The notes below the pieces were generated by a model. It did not search any database, was not told the DNA's origin, and saw only the letters and a list, made by a program, of their open reading frames with translations. A DNA stretch of 64,000 bases from positions 124,001-188,000 of the forward strand of contig JBFFMJ010000006.1 of the NCBI GenBank assembly GCA_041554195.1, read 5' to 3'. Of this stretch, positions 28,720 through 38,025 are shown piece by piece. Made by a program: the position numbers and the translations under genes. Each line of letters opens with the position of its first letter. Position 1 is the stretch's first letter. The DNA comes from JAPHSX01 sp041554195 (GTDB lineage: Bacteria > Pseudomonadota > Gammaproteobacteria > Thiohalomonadales > Thiohalomonadaceae).

Positions 28720-29116
28720 CCGCTTCATCTCCCTTAATATTCCATATTATTTCTATCATAGATCGCCATATGATATCTGTCTGCCGCTTTATAGTTGCTG
28801 ACTCTAAGATTCCGGATCTAAGTTTTTCAATTATTTAAATTCAGCACTTATGAGAGTGATAATGGTCGTGTGTAGCGAAAGTCACTATCAGTATTCACGG
28901 TATTTCGATGCTCAGTGAGCCATACCTTCTACGTTTCTTGTTATCTGACCTCATTGACATGCCAGTTATTCGCACGAAGGTAATAAATCATGCCTTTTGT
29001 TGCGTAATCGGGGTCATAGAGCAATATCCGCTAATATTAGAAACCATTGTTCTCTGCCCCTGTTTTTCGGCTATGTCCCTCTCGAGCTCGCTCGGTAGAG
29101 TGTGCACAGTCATGTG
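28720..29116. other. AT-rich intergenic region, no gene supported
   Basis: About 400 bp between two minus-strand membrane-protein genes. Short frames exist on both strands (for example a minus frame of 42 codons starting at about 29114, MTVHTLPSELERDIAEKQGQ), but none shows a family pattern or a ribosome binding site. No hairpin terminator is evident. Confidence 0.4.
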
Positions 29117-29830
29117 CTACTCGTTTGCAGGTATAGCCTCGGTAGGCCTGGCGACCAACGCCGATCGGTCAAAACCCTTGAAGATCAGCCATAGCGCGAA
29201 GACCATCTCCTGCAGGAATATCGGACCATCCAGTATGGCCATCGTATTCGATGAGAGTTTGAGGCCATATAACAACATCAGTCGTGCAGTCAGAATAGAC
29301 GCGGCAGCTAGAAGCCCCCACACAGAGATCCAGCGAGGAACAATCCGGGTCTGGTATAGCATATAGTTCAGCATCAGGGAGCCTATACTGAATGCTGTAA
29401 AAGCGAAGGGAGCACTGTTCCAATCATGACCAGCCAGCAAGGTGTTACCCAGTGTATGAAAGTAAGAAGGTGAGGGAGATCCTGCAGCCACGAATTCATG
29501 ACTCAGATAAAGAAGGTTCAGTAAGTGCATGGTGGCTATAGCGAAAAGTACCGCCTCAATAGACCTAGCCACAACATAGCCAAGTGCCAGACGTTCACTA
29601 AATGGCTTCAACACAGGGTAGATCAACACCGAAATGCTAACGACTGCAATGTGATTGACGAGTTCGAGAAGAACCCCGGCTGAAACCCGGCCTTGTTCCA
29701 AGGATACCAGCGCAAGGACGTTAGGAACGCTAAGCACTGGTTCGAGAATTATGACCGAGAGTGAGAATGGTACTGTTGCCATAATAAAAAGGACGCCAAC
29801 AATACGAGCTACGGAACGGTTTGTAATCAC
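29117..29830 (-). CDS. DUF4386-family membrane protein
   Basis: 237 residues from GTG 29830, chosen because a perfect AGGAGG lies seven bases before it; the ATG at 29890 has none. About six hydrophobic segments, with the family features ARIVGVLFIMATVPFS near the N-terminus, a pair of conserved YxVARxIEAVLF and SIGSLMLNYMLYQTRIVPRWIS blocks, and ARLMLLYGL. DUF4386 proteins are integral membrane proteins of unknown function. It stands alone before the ornithine cluster with a 117-bp gap and does not seem to belong to it. Confidence 0.8.
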   Translation of the reverse strand: MITNRSVARIVGVLFIMATVPFSLSVIILEPVLSVPNVLALVSLEQGRVSAGVLLELVNHIAVVSISVLIYPVLKPFSERLALGYVVARSIEAVLFAIATMHLLNLLYLSHEFVAAGSPSPSYFHTLGNTLLAGHDWNSAPFAFTAFSIGSLMLNYMLYQTRIVPRWISVWGLLAAASILTARLMLLYGLKLSSNTMAILDGPIFLQEMVFALWLIFKGFDRSALVARPTEAIPANE

Positions 29831-29947
29831 GATTACTCCTCCTATGAAACAACTAGAGAATACTTGATAAAATATAGGGTAAAAACTCACCCCACCTCAT
29901 CTACTCCCCCGTCACATCACTAAACACCCTGCCACACCAGACGTAAT

Positions 29948-31036
29948 TTATCCCAACGCGTCCCCCTTGTTGAACGCTCTCTTCTCCACATACTCCGAGG
30001 TCATCACCGCCAGCAAGGCGCTGTAGTTAAGTGCGAAGGTAATGTCATCCCCCACGTGCAACTCCCCTGCCGCGGCGGTAACGTCGAGCACCAGATAGCC
30101 GCTGGAGCCGCCGAGTATCTTTAACCGATCATCCAGCGGGCTAAGGCCTGCGATATCGACATCTTCGCGACCGACATTCAACAAGGCCCGTAGTCTCTCC
30201 CCGTTATCGATGAAGCTGGTCTGGTGACCGAAGGCGTCCTCGGCCAGTTCGCCCTGCGGCAGGGAGGGTTTGCGTTTTAGCTCCAGAATCTCGGCGTGCA
30301 GTTGAAAGGCATCCTGGAAGGTGTCGGGCCACGCTCGGCGGTGGGTGGTCTCGCAACCCAGCAGGATCGCCTCGCCGATGCGGGCGTGGTTAATGCGGCG
30401 CGGCATCCTCCCGCTGGCGATAAGTTCCAGCCCGCTGGAGTTGATGGCGGAGAGCTGCGACAGCTTGAGCCCACACTGCTGTTCGAGCGCATCGGCCAGG
30501 TCGAGCAGCCGCTTCATGTTCTCCTCACTCGGTACGACCCCGGCCAGGCAGGCGAGATTGGCACCGAGGCCGACAAGACGAAGCGCGGGGAGTTTAAGCA
30601 CCGTCTCGACGATGGCGAAAAGTCCCTCTGGCATGATCCCTTCGCGCAAGTCACCGAGCTCTACCATCAGAACCACTTCGTAAACCTTCTGCTGCTGTTG
30701 CGCCGCCGTTGAGAGAGCCTGCAACACGGTAGCTTCGCTATTAAGGCTTCGAGCTGTCAGCTCAACCACCTCATCCACTGCCGATAGCGCTGGCAGCCGC
30801 AGCAGCGTGTAGGCCGCTTTAACTCCGGCCTGCTGCATACGTACGATATTCTCAAGGCGGGAATCGGCAATGGACTCAACGCCACCGCGCAGCATGGCAC
30901 GGGCGACCGCGGGGTTGCCGCAGACGGCCTTGGTGACACCGCTGACGGTGATGCCGTGGTCACGGCACAGGGCAACGATGGTGCGGGTGTTGTGTTCGAT
31001 CTTTTTCAGATCGATGGTGAGGTAGGGACTCTTCAT
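29948..31036 (-). CDS. orr: Ornithine racemase
   Basis: 362 residues. PLP lysine in TVSGVTKAVCGN; VVLMVELGDLREGIMP, GANLACLAGVVPSEENM and RIGEAILLGCETTHRR are family blocks. Interconverts L- and D-ornithine, giving the D form needed by the aminomutase. Last gene of the ornithine operon; its ATG overlaps the oraE stop by four bases. The paralogue at 15815-16927 is encoded elsewhere in the window. Confidence 0.92.
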   Translation of the reverse strand: MKSPYLTIDLKKIEHNTRTIVALCRDHGITVSGVTKAVCGNPAVARAMLRGGVESIADSRLENIVRMQQAGVKAAYTLLRLPALSAVDEVVELTARSLNSEATVLQALSTAAQQQQKVYEVVLMVELGDLREGIMPEGLFAIVETVLKLPALRLVGLGANLACLAGVVPSEENMKRLLDLADALEQQCGLKLSQLSAINSSGLELIASGRMPRRINHARIGEAILLGCETTHRRAWPDTFQDAFQLHAEILELKRKPSLPQGELAEDAFGHQTSFIDNGERLRALLNVGREDVDIAGLSPLDDRLKILGGSSGYLVLDVTAAAGELHVGDDITFALNYSALLAVMTSEYVEKRAFNKGDALG

Positions 31037-33222
31037 TCTTTTTCACGCAGCGCCCGCACCAGGAAGCTGGCGACATCCCAGCCGTGGGTCTCACGGCCGT
31101 AACCGGCATCGAGTCCCAGCTGCCGGGCCAGTTCATCGCTCACCTGCGCGCCACCGGCGACCAGCAGCAGTCTGTCACGCACGCCGCGTTCAACTGCCAG
31201 TTCATTCAGCCGTTTCATGTGCTGTTTATGAACATCGCCGTGGGTGACGATGGTGGAGATCAGTACCGCCCTGGCATCGACCTTTTCCGCCATATCGAGC
31301 AGCTCTTCGATTGGCTCTGATGTGCCGAGGTCGTGGCAGTGAAAGCCGTACTTCTCGATGCCGCCGTGTTTGATATCGAGGATCTCGTGCAGCCCGACCG
31401 AGTGTTCGTCCTCCCCGACGGTGGCCGCCACGATGTGGATATTACGCGGCCGTACCCACGCCTCGATCTCCTCCTCGCTGAGCCGCGCCTCACGTTCCGT
31501 CAGGGTTAACAGATCGGTGCGCATCGGCATGTCGAAGACCCCCTTGATCTCGAACAGCGTACCCTCGGCCGGGTGCATCACCCGGCGGTGGATCACCTCG
31601 GGATCCTGCAGCCCCATGTGGCGTGCCATCTCCAGTGCCGCCGCCTCGGCCAGCCGCTCTGCGGCCGGCACGAACAGGGTGACGCAGACGATATTGTCGC
31701 CCCACTTCTCTACCTCGGGGCGGACGATGGCGGCGGCATCCTCGGCGGCACGTTTTGCCAGCCGCTGCTCCACCGTATCGTCCGGATCGAGCTCATCGAT
31801 ATACTGGATCTTCTGCGGGTTACAGAGGCTGCAGCCGCCATAGTCATTGCAGGCTTTATCTTCACCTTTGGCGTAGACGTTATTGCCAAAGTGGCTGCAG
31901 ACCGGTGCGCCGTAGTCGGCCTCGCGCGGGATCACGGTGTCGGCCCCGTCGCCCCCCCCTGGCTCGCGTACGATGCCATCGCCCTTGCGCTCGGGGAAGT
32001 ACCCCTGGTCAACAAACTGCCCAGCCGCCACCGCGGCGTAGTAGCCCCCCTGCTCCACCATCTCTTCAAGAAACAGTACGGCGCGCTCCTTCAGCTCGCG
32101 CACGGTGTCGCGCAGCGGCCCCTCCTGGCGGAGTGCCAGCAGCTCATCGAGGCCATCCAGCCCCATCAGGGTCTGGCGCGCGGTGTTCACCCCGGCGATG
32201 TTGTTGTAGTGCCAGGGGATATTGCGCCCCTCATCGGGGGTGATGGTGCTCTGGATATCGGTGCGGGTGAGGCGCGAGATCAGGGTGTCGAGCACATGGG
32301 AGACGGTGCTCTCCTGGGTGTCGGTCTCCATGTAGCGGGTATTCTGCTGGGCACGGAATCTGAAGCCGGGAAACAGTTCGCGCAGCGCAACGGCGTAAGG
32401 CAGGTCGAGCCGCATCTTCGGTGCCGGTGGCGCGGTGGGCGGCACGGTAGAGAGGGCGATCAACGCTTTTGGCATGCCGGCCGCCACCGAATAGGCGCAG
32501 TTGATGGCATGCTGCACGAAAAGCTCGGGCGTCACCTTCCACGCCTCCTGGGCGGTGGCGTTGGCGTTGTGCGCCCCGTCGAGCTGCAGGATATTTCCAT
32601 CTCCCAGGATCCCCTTTGCCTCGGCGGCATCGACAAAGGAGCGGTGCATGTTGATATTGCGATAGAGGACATTGTATTGCGGGTCCTGATGGGCACCGTT
32701 AACCCCCTCCTCGGCAAACAGCACCGCCATCTCCGGCCCGGCCAGACCGCTGACATAGGAGTGAAAGTTGATCGGTCGTCCCACCTCCTCCTCGATCGCA
32801 TCGAGTGCCTTGCGACTGGCGCGGAGCTGTTTGCGCGTGACCGGGATGCCGCCGATCCCCTCGGGGCTTCCCTCGATGAGGCCGTCGATGTGCGACTGGC
32901 CGGTGGTGCGGATCACCATAATGTGATCGGCACCGTGCCAGGCGGCCATGCGCATGCGCCGCAGATCATCCTCAAAACGGCCGGAGGCGATCTCGGTGGT
33001 GATCACCATGTCGCACTGCGGGTCGATGTCGCCAAAGTAGTGGGCGGCGGGCAGCGGCAGCGACCGTTTGAGGTTCTCACTGCTCTGTTTATAGATAAAG
33101 GGGCCTATCGTTTGATTATCGACCTGTTTGCGCCACTGCCACCCCTTGCGCTTTGGCCGGTAGTGCTCAAGGTCTTTAAGCAGTTCGGCAACATCTAGCT
33201 TCTTCTCCGGCGAGAGCTTCAC
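31033..33222 (-). CDS. oraE: D-ornithine 4,5-aminomutase, catalytic E subunit
   Basis: 729 residues, full length. Adenosylcobalamin- and PLP-dependent conversion of D-ornithine to 2,4-diaminopentanoate. N-terminal TIM-barrel (about 100-330), then a Rossmann cobalamin domain at the C-terminus: VGEDEHSVG gives axial ligand H607, and eleven residues later K618 in DIKHGG is the PLP-binding lysine; the clostridial enzyme has H618 and K629, the same spacing. A Cys-rich stretch CNDYGGCSLC (458-467) may bind a metal. Overlaps oraS by four bases. The organism needs cobalamin for this enzyme. Confidence 0.95.
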   Translation of the reverse strand: MKLSPEKKLDVAELLKDLEHYRPKRKGWQWRKQVDNQTIGPFIYKQSSENLKRSLPLPAAHYFGDIDPQCDMVITTEIASGRFEDDLRRMRMAAWHGADHIMVIRTTGQSHIDGLIEGSPEGIGGIPVTRKQLRASRKALDAIEEEVGRPINFHSYVSGLAGPEMAVLFAEEGVNGAHQDPQYNVLYRNINMHRSFVDAAEAKGILGDGNILQLDGAHNANATAQEAWKVTPELFVQHAINCAYSVAAGMPKALIALSTVPPTAPPAPKMRLDLPYAVALRELFPGFRFRAQQNTRYMETDTQESTVSHVLDTLISRLTRTDIQSTITPDEGRNIPWHYNNIAGVNTARQTLMGLDGLDELLALRQEGPLRDTVRELKERAVLFLEEMVEQGGYYAAVAAGQFVDQGYFPERKGDGIVREPGGGDGADTVIPREADYGAPVCSHFGNNVYAKGEDKACNDYGGCSLCNPQKIQYIDELDPDDTVEQRLAKRAAEDAAAIVRPEVEKWGDNIVCVTLFVPAAERLAEAAALEMARHMGLQDPEVIHRRVMHPAEGTLFEIKGVFDMPMRTDLLTLTEREARLSEEEIEAWVRPRNIHIVAATVGEDEHSVGLHEILDIKHGGIEKYGFHCHDLGTSEPIEELLDMAEKVDARAVLISTIVTHGDVHKQHMKRLNELAVERGVRDRLLLVAGGAQVSDELARQLGLDAGYGRETHGWDVASFLVRALREKE

Positions 33223-33569
33223 AGCGGCAGCTCCTGCCAGAGCTCACCCTTGAGCAGTGAGGCGGCCGTCTGCTCTACCGTGCCCCCCTTTGCCTTTGCC
33301 AGCTCCAGCAGCAGCCTGCCGGCACCGTGGCCCAGCACACCGCGTTGCTGCATCTGCCCGACCAGTGCCCTGGCATCGACGCTGGAGAGCCCCATGCGCA
33401 GCAGTACCGAGCGTTCGATGGCGGGGGTGGTATGGCTGCGCGCCTCTTCGATCAGCGGCTCGACGATCTGATCGACCAGCGACCAGAAGCGTTGCTGCAA
33501 GGCCTCATCGGAGAGGCCCTGCAGATGGGTGCGGCGCACGGCAAAGTCATCTTCCCTTTCTGTACTCAT
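33219..33569 (-). CDS. oraS: D-ornithine 4,5-aminomutase, S subunit
   Basis: 116 residues, matching the small partner of OraE. Blocks RTHLQGLSDEALQQRFWSLV, RSVLLRMGLSSVDARALV and GRLLLELAKAKGGT are typical. It stabilises the OraE barrel. It overlaps the end of ortB by 23 bp and the start of oraE by 4 bp, so production of the two subunits is coupled. Confidence 0.92.
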   Translation of the reverse strand: MSTEREDDFAVRRTHLQGLSDEALQQRFWSLVDQIVEPLIEEARSHTTPAIERSVLLRMGLSSVDARALVGQMQQRGVLGHGAGRLLLELAKAKGGTVEQTAASLLKGELWQELPL

Positions 33570-34977
33570 CGATAAATTCCTCTACAAAATCAATGTTGCT
33601 GCGGGTCTCCGCAGCAAGAAACTCCATGTCGATTTTATCAAGGGCTTCATCGCCATTAAGCCCTTCCAGCGCATGGCGCAGGTAGGAGCGGCGCAGCTGA
33701 ACTAGATCGACATCGGTGACGGCGAGCTGGTTGGCCCGCTGCGGGATCACGATGCGCTCCCCCGGCCGGTTCTCTCTGGGGTCGCCCCGCGCCACCGTTA
33801 TCCCCATCTGTTTGGCCAGATTGAGCTGCGCCAGCGGGTGCTTGCCCGCCCCGGTGTATTCGGTCTCCTGCACCACCACGATCTGCTCGCTGTCGAACTC
33901 CTGAGCGATAACAAAGGCGGCGGCCAGCGAGGTGTTGCCGGCGGGTCCGCGCTCCATCCCCTCCAGCTCGGCCAGCAGCTGGGTGATATAGAACACCTCC
34001 CCCTGGCTGACGGTGACAAATCTGTCCATGTAACGCAGCGGCCGGGCGGCGTTACGCGGCACATCGGCGCGGTCCGGCCAGGTGGCAAAGGGGATGGCGA
34101 AACCGGTGTGACCGGTTGTGAAGGATTTACGGTTGAAGTCGTGGTCTGAGGCCATGTGCAGCCCGGCAAGGTCGACACTAGCGGCGACCATTTGCGTCGA
34201 CCCGGCAGCGGCCTTGCGCATGCCCCGTGCGGTGCCGGTGACATTGCCGCCACCGGCATGGGTGGCGATCACCACATCGGGGTCGCGCCCATAGCCGGCG
34301 CGCACCTGCTCCACCAGCTCATAGCCGAGGGTCTCGATGCCGAGGATCGAATAGGGGGTGTAGAGCGAGGCGTTGAAGTAACCGGTCTCATTTAACACCT
34401 GCAGAAAGACGTAAAACAGCTCGGGGCCGACCGAGAGGCGCAGCACCTCGGCACCGTAGGCCTCGCAGGCACGGCTCTTCTCGGCGATCTCCGGCTGGGC
34501 GATACCGTGGCTGTCGAAGGCCTCCTGCACCACGATGCACTTCAGCCCCGCCTTGGCCGCCTGCGAGGCCACCGCCGCGCCGTAGTTGCCGCTGGTGGCT
34601 GCCACCACTCCCCGGTAGCCGCGCCGTTTCGCCTCGTAGACCGAGAGCGAGGCACGCCGATCCTTAAACGAGCCGGAGGGGTTGGCCGCCTCATCCTTGA
34701 CGAGGATGCGTGCCCCCTTTCCCGCCATTTTTCCCCTGGCTGCCACCGCACGGGCCAGGGCGGTGAGATTGTGCAGCTCCACCAGCGGGGTGTTACCCAC
34801 CGCGGTCTGGCGCTGTACCTCCCGCACCCGGTTGATGTCGTAACCGGTATCTGCAAGCAGCCGCTCGTAATCGAAGGCGAGACTGCCCGTGCTATAGCTG
34901 GCGTAGTCGATGCCGACGGAGCGGCGCATGATCGCCTCGCGCTGTTCCATCAAATCTGAATAGCTCTCACTACTCAT
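33547..34977 (-). CDS. ortB: 2-amino-4-oxopentanoate thiolase, PLP (beta) subunit
   Basis: 476 residues from ATG 34977; the longer frame upstream (to 35136) reads as low-complexity Pro/Arg and overlaps ortA. A fold-type II PLP enzyme like threonine synthase: lysine K105 in SGSFKDRRA, TSGNYGAAVASQAAKAG for phosphate binding, GGGNVTGTARG. With OrtA it splits 2-amino-4-oxopentanoate with CoA into acetyl-CoA and D-alanine. Overlaps ortA by 8 bp. Confidence 0.93.
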   Translation of the reverse strand: MSSESYSDLMEQREAIMRRSVGIDYASYSTGSLAFDYERLLADTGYDINRVREVQRQTAVGNTPLVELHNLTALARAVAARGKMAGKGARILVKDEAANPSGSFKDRRASLSVYEAKRRGYRGVVAATSGNYGAAVASQAAKAGLKCIVVQEAFDSHGIAQPEIAEKSRACEAYGAEVLRLSVGPELFYVFLQVLNETGYFNASLYTPYSILGIETLGYELVEQVRAGYGRDPDVVIATHAGGGNVTGTARGMRKAAAGSTQMVAASVDLAGLHMASDHDFNRKSFTTGHTGFAIPFATWPDRADVPRNAARPLRYMDRFVTVSQGEVFYITQLLAELEGMERGPAGNTSLAAAFVIAQEFDSEQIVVVQETEYTGAGKHPLAQLNLAKQMGITVARGDPRENRPGERIVIPQRANQLAVTDVDLVQLRRSYLRHALEGLNGDEALDKIDMEFLAAETRSNIDFVEEFIDEYRKGR

Positions 34978-35284
34978 CGCGGCCCTCCCGCTGGAGGATG
35001 GTACGCGCCTCGGCACCGATGGTGGCGAGTTCGGAGATGGGGGGACCGAAAGTGTGAGTGTAGGCGGGATTGGCCGCGGCAAGGGTGCCGTGCAGCTGAC
35101 GACCGGTAACGGTGGTGATCTGCGCCTCCTCACCAATGGCGGTGGCGTTGAGCAAAAAACCTTTCACCCGCATCTCCAGCGGCAGCTGCCGGGTATCTTC
35201 TGGAAGATGCGCTGCCCGCTCTTCGCTTGTGAGAACGATACGGTGCAGCTCCACCCACGTTCCAGCGGCGATCAGCTCACTCAT
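34970..35284 (-). CDS. ortA: 2-amino-4-oxopentanoate thiolase, alpha subunit
   Basis: 104 residues, the normal size. Contains GTWVELHRIVLTSEERAAHL, PLEMRVKGFL and TVTGRQLHGTL, followed by the AYTHTFGPP block typical of OrtA. It has no known activity alone and completes the OrtB active site. Four-base overlap with ord and 8-base overlap with ortB. Confidence 0.9.
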   Translation of the reverse strand: MSELIAAGTWVELHRIVLTSEERAAHLPEDTRQLPLEMRVKGFLLNATAIGEEAQITTVTGRQLHGTLAAANPAYTHTFGPPISELATIGAEARTILQREGRDE

Positions 35285-36336
35285 GGCTTTAACCTCCCAT
35301 GAACAAGCATCCTCGCATCACCCAGCATCGCCGCCGGCACCGGCAGCTCGGCCATGGTGGTGAGGCCCGGCGCGGCATTCAGTACACGGGGGATCATGTT
35401 GACCACCAGGGCACAGGTCCCCTCCCCGCCGGGGATCTCCGGGCTGCCTGAAAGATGGATATCGGGGCTCCCCTCAATCGTGATGGAATCCCCCGTTGCT
35501 ACCCCCTCCAGCTGCGGCTGGATCTGCTGCGGGTGGTCGAGCGTGATCACCGCCCGTCCCTGCCGATAGGCCACCGCCGTGTGGTGACAGCCTGCCACCT
35601 GCCCCGGCTCAACGGTAACCAGCGGGGTCTCGCGGTGCACCGTCGAGATGATCGGCTCCCTCTTCTCCTCAATACGCTCCAGCTCCCAGCCAAGGGCAGC
35701 GGCGATCATATGGGCCGACTGCACAAAACCGACGTGGCCGACGACACTCCCATCCGCCACCCCCTGGCGAAAGGCGTTCGGCGACAGCCCGACCCCCTGC
35801 GTGGTAAGGACGGAGTGGCCATAGGGTGAGAGGTCGTTGATACGGCTGGCGCTGATCGAGCGGATATCGGCACAGACACCCGTAAGGGCGATCACCAGCA
35901 GGTCGAGGACAAAGCCCGGGTTGATGCCGGTGCCGAGCACTGCCGCGTTGTGTTTAATGGCAAGCTGGTGCAGTTCATCGGCAACAACTGATGAAGCGGC
36001 TGCGGGAAAGGCCATCTCCTCGGCGGTGGAGATCACCGAGACGCCGTGCTGTAAAAGAGTTCTGATCTCAGCGGCCGCATCCTCAATGAGCGAGCAAGTC
36101 GCCTGAATGGCGATATCGGGTCGGCACTGCGCGATCACGGTGCTAAGCTCGTTACTAATGGTGATTCCCAGTTCGTGATCCAGCCCCAGCACCCGCCCCG
36201 CATCAATACCGGCACGCTCTGCCCGCCGGGCAAAGAGTGCGACCAGTTCAATCCCCTCTTTTTGCAGAAGAAGGCGGGCAATACCGCTTCCCATCTTCCC
36301 GGTTCCAAGAACGAGCACCCGTATCTTTTCAGACAT
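35281..36336 (-). CDS. ord: 2,4-diaminopentanoate dehydrogenase
   Basis: 351 residues from ATG 36336; a longer start at 36375 would add 13 residues before the Rossmann motif. NAD(P)-binding VLGTGKMGSGIARLL, then the dihydrodipicolinate-reductase-like fold with AAEEMAFP, GTGINPGFVLDLL and SRINDLSPYG, characteristic of this oxidative deaminase. It turns 2,4-diaminopentanoate into 2-amino-4-oxopentanoate with release of ammonia and NAD(P)H. First gene of ord-ortA-ortB-oraS-oraE-orr, in which every junction overlaps, so the whole set is one translationally coupled operon. Confidence 0.94.
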   Translation of the reverse strand: MSEKIRVLVLGTGKMGSGIARLLLQKEGIELVALFARRAERAGIDAGRVLGLDHELGITISNELSTVIAQCRPDIAIQATCSLIEDAAAEIRTLLQHGVSVISTAEEMAFPAAASSVVADELHQLAIKHNAAVLGTGINPGFVLDLLVIALTGVCADIRSISASRINDLSPYGHSVLTTQGVGLSPNAFRQGVADGSVVGHVGFVQSAHMIAAALGWELERIEEKREPIISTVHRETPLVTVEPGQVAGCHHTAVAYRQGRAVITLDHPQQIQPQLEGVATGDSITIEGSPDIHLSGSPEIPGGEGTCALVVNMIPRVLNAAPGLTTMAELPVPAAMLGDARMLVHGRLKP

Positions 36337-36453
36337 TCCGTCGTAATCCACTCTGGTTATTATATTTGTATACATAGCATAGCAGCAGAAAATAGCGGGT
36401 TCTTGCCTCAGGGTATGCGACGTGAATTATTAGCGGTGCCCTATACTCATCTT

Positions 36454-38025
36454 ATGCAAGACGATTTCCTCACCCAACAAAAGAGACTGATTGAGCAGTT
36501 GCAAAGCGGTGGTTGTTTTGATCACCCGGTTACTGCAACTCAGATCATTGAGACCCATATCTCGTGGGTGCTCCTGACAGGCCCCTACGCTTACAAGATC
36601 AAAAAGGCGCTCGACCTAGGCTTTCTCGACTACTCGACGCTGGAAAAACGAAAATTCCAGTGCGAGGAGGAGCTACGCCTTAATCGCCGTACCGCACCCG
36701 AGATCTACCTCGAGGTGGTGACGATCGGCGGCACTCCTAATCAACCACACCTCAACAAAGAACCCGCCATCGAGTATATGGTGAAGATGCACCAGTTCCC
36801 ACAGACGGCACTGCTCTCACAGATACTGCTCGCTGGAGAGTTAACTGAGTTGCATATCGAATCGCTGGCACAGATGATTGCGGAGTTTCATACATCGATC
36901 GACATTGCCAGCCCCTCCTCTCCCTACGGGTCGACTGAGGCTGTCAGCCACCCCATTCATGAGAATTTTTTGCAGATAGGTGAGCGTATCTCCTCCGCCG
37001 TTCTGTTAAAGCGGCTGCAGCAAATCGAACAGCGTAATAGCGCCTTCACACACAAAAAGTACAAGCTGTTTGAACAGCGCAAACGAGAAGGATTTATCCG
37101 CGACTGCCACGGTGACCTGCACCTGAATAATATTCTACTTCTCGATGGGCAACCGCGACTGTTTGACTGCATCGAATTCAATCCCGAGCTGCGCATCATC
37201 GATGTCATCAGTGAGCTCGCCTTTCTGATAATGGATCTGGAGCAACACCAACGCGCCAAGCTGGGCAACCTGCTACTCAACAGCTACCTGGAGAGGAGTG
37301 GCGACTATGAGGGAGTGCGGCTGCTGCGTTTCTACCTCTGCTACCGGGCTATGGTACGCGCCAAGGTGGTCACGATTCGACTCAAACAGAGTGGCCTCAG
37401 CGCTCAGGATGAGCGGGATATTCACCATGACTTTGACTCCTATTTGCAACTGGCAGAGGGCTACAGCGAGGAGGGTCATTCACACATCTACATTACCCAC
37501 GGTCTCTCTGGTTCCGGCAAAACCACCCTGACGAAAACACTGATGCAGCACCTCGGGGCAATCCGCATCCGCTCCGATATAGAGCGCAAGCGGCTCTTCG
37601 GTATGAGGGGGGACGAACAAAGCGATAGCACCACTATCTATACAGAAGATGCGAGCAGAAGAACCTATCAGCATCTGGCCGAACTGGCGACAGCTATCAG
37701 TGAGGGCGGTTATCCGGTGATCATCGATGCCACCTTTCTTGAACAAAGCGAACGTAACCGCTTCCGGGCACTGGCTGAGGAGTTAGCGCTCCCCTTCACA
37801 ATCCTGCACTTTCAAGCAAGCCCCGAGGTACTCATTCATCGCATACAAACAAGAGTAGAAAAAGGTACCGATGCCTCAGAGGCTGACGTAACCGTTTTGC
37901 AGGGGCAAATAAACCAATACAGAGCACTTACCGATGATGAGATGCTTGAAGCAATAGTTATCAACACGGAAGCCGAACATCCCCTCAAAGAGGTCCTCAT
38001 CAGTCGCCCACTTGTGAATGAGTGA
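36454..38025 (+). CDS. Aminoglycoside-phosphotransferase-like / P-loop kinase fusion protein
   Basis: 523 residues from ATG 36454; ATG 36415 is an in-frame alternative and neither has a good ribosome binding site. A TATACT at 36442-36447 lies so close to 36454 that the message might be nearly leaderless. Residues 20-330: APH/choline-kinase-like fold with IRDCHGDLHLNN (about 215-226, catalytic Asp) and LFDCIEFNPELR (metal Asp). Residues 345-523: zeta-toxin-like kinase with Walker A GLSGSGKTT (350-358) and VIIDATFLEQSER. This fusion is widespread in Proteobacteria and has no known substrate. Divergent from the ornithine operon. Confidence 0.85.
   Translation: MQDDFLTQQKRLIEQLQSGGCFDHPVTATQIIETHISWVLLTGPYAYKIKKALDLGFLDYSTLEKRKFQCEEELRLNRRTAPEIYLEVVTIGGTPNQPHLNKEPAIEYMVKMHQFPQTALLSQILLAGELTELHIESLAQMIAEFHTSIDIASPSSPYGSTEAVSHPIHENFLQIGERISSAVLLKRLQQIEQRNSAFTHKKYKLFEQRKREGFIRDCHGDLHLNNILLLDGQPRLFDCIEFNPELRIIDVISELAFLIMDLEQHQRAKLGNLLLNSYLERSGDYEGVRLLRFYLCYRAMVRAKVVTIRLKQSGLSAQDERDIHHDFDSYLQLAEGYSEEGHSHIYITHGLSGSGKTTLTKTLMQHLGAIRIRSDIERKRLFGMRGDEQSDSTTIYTEDASRRTYQHLAELATAISEGGYPVIIDATFLEQSERNRFRALAEELALPFTILHFQASPEVLIHRIQTRVEKGTDASEADVTVLQGQINQYRALTDDEMLEAIVINTEAEHPLKEVLISRPLVNE

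Noticed and set aside
28908..29366. 152-codon plus-strand frame near the DUF4386 gene
   Set aside because: Mostly antisense to the DUF4386 gene, which has a strong ribosome binding site and membrane pattern; Ser/Cys/Arg-rich.
31573..33198. Very long plus-strand open frame (541 codons) opposite oraE
   Set aside because: It mirrors the codon structure of oraE; oraE has full cofactor motifs, so the antisense frame is a shadow of GC-rich codons.
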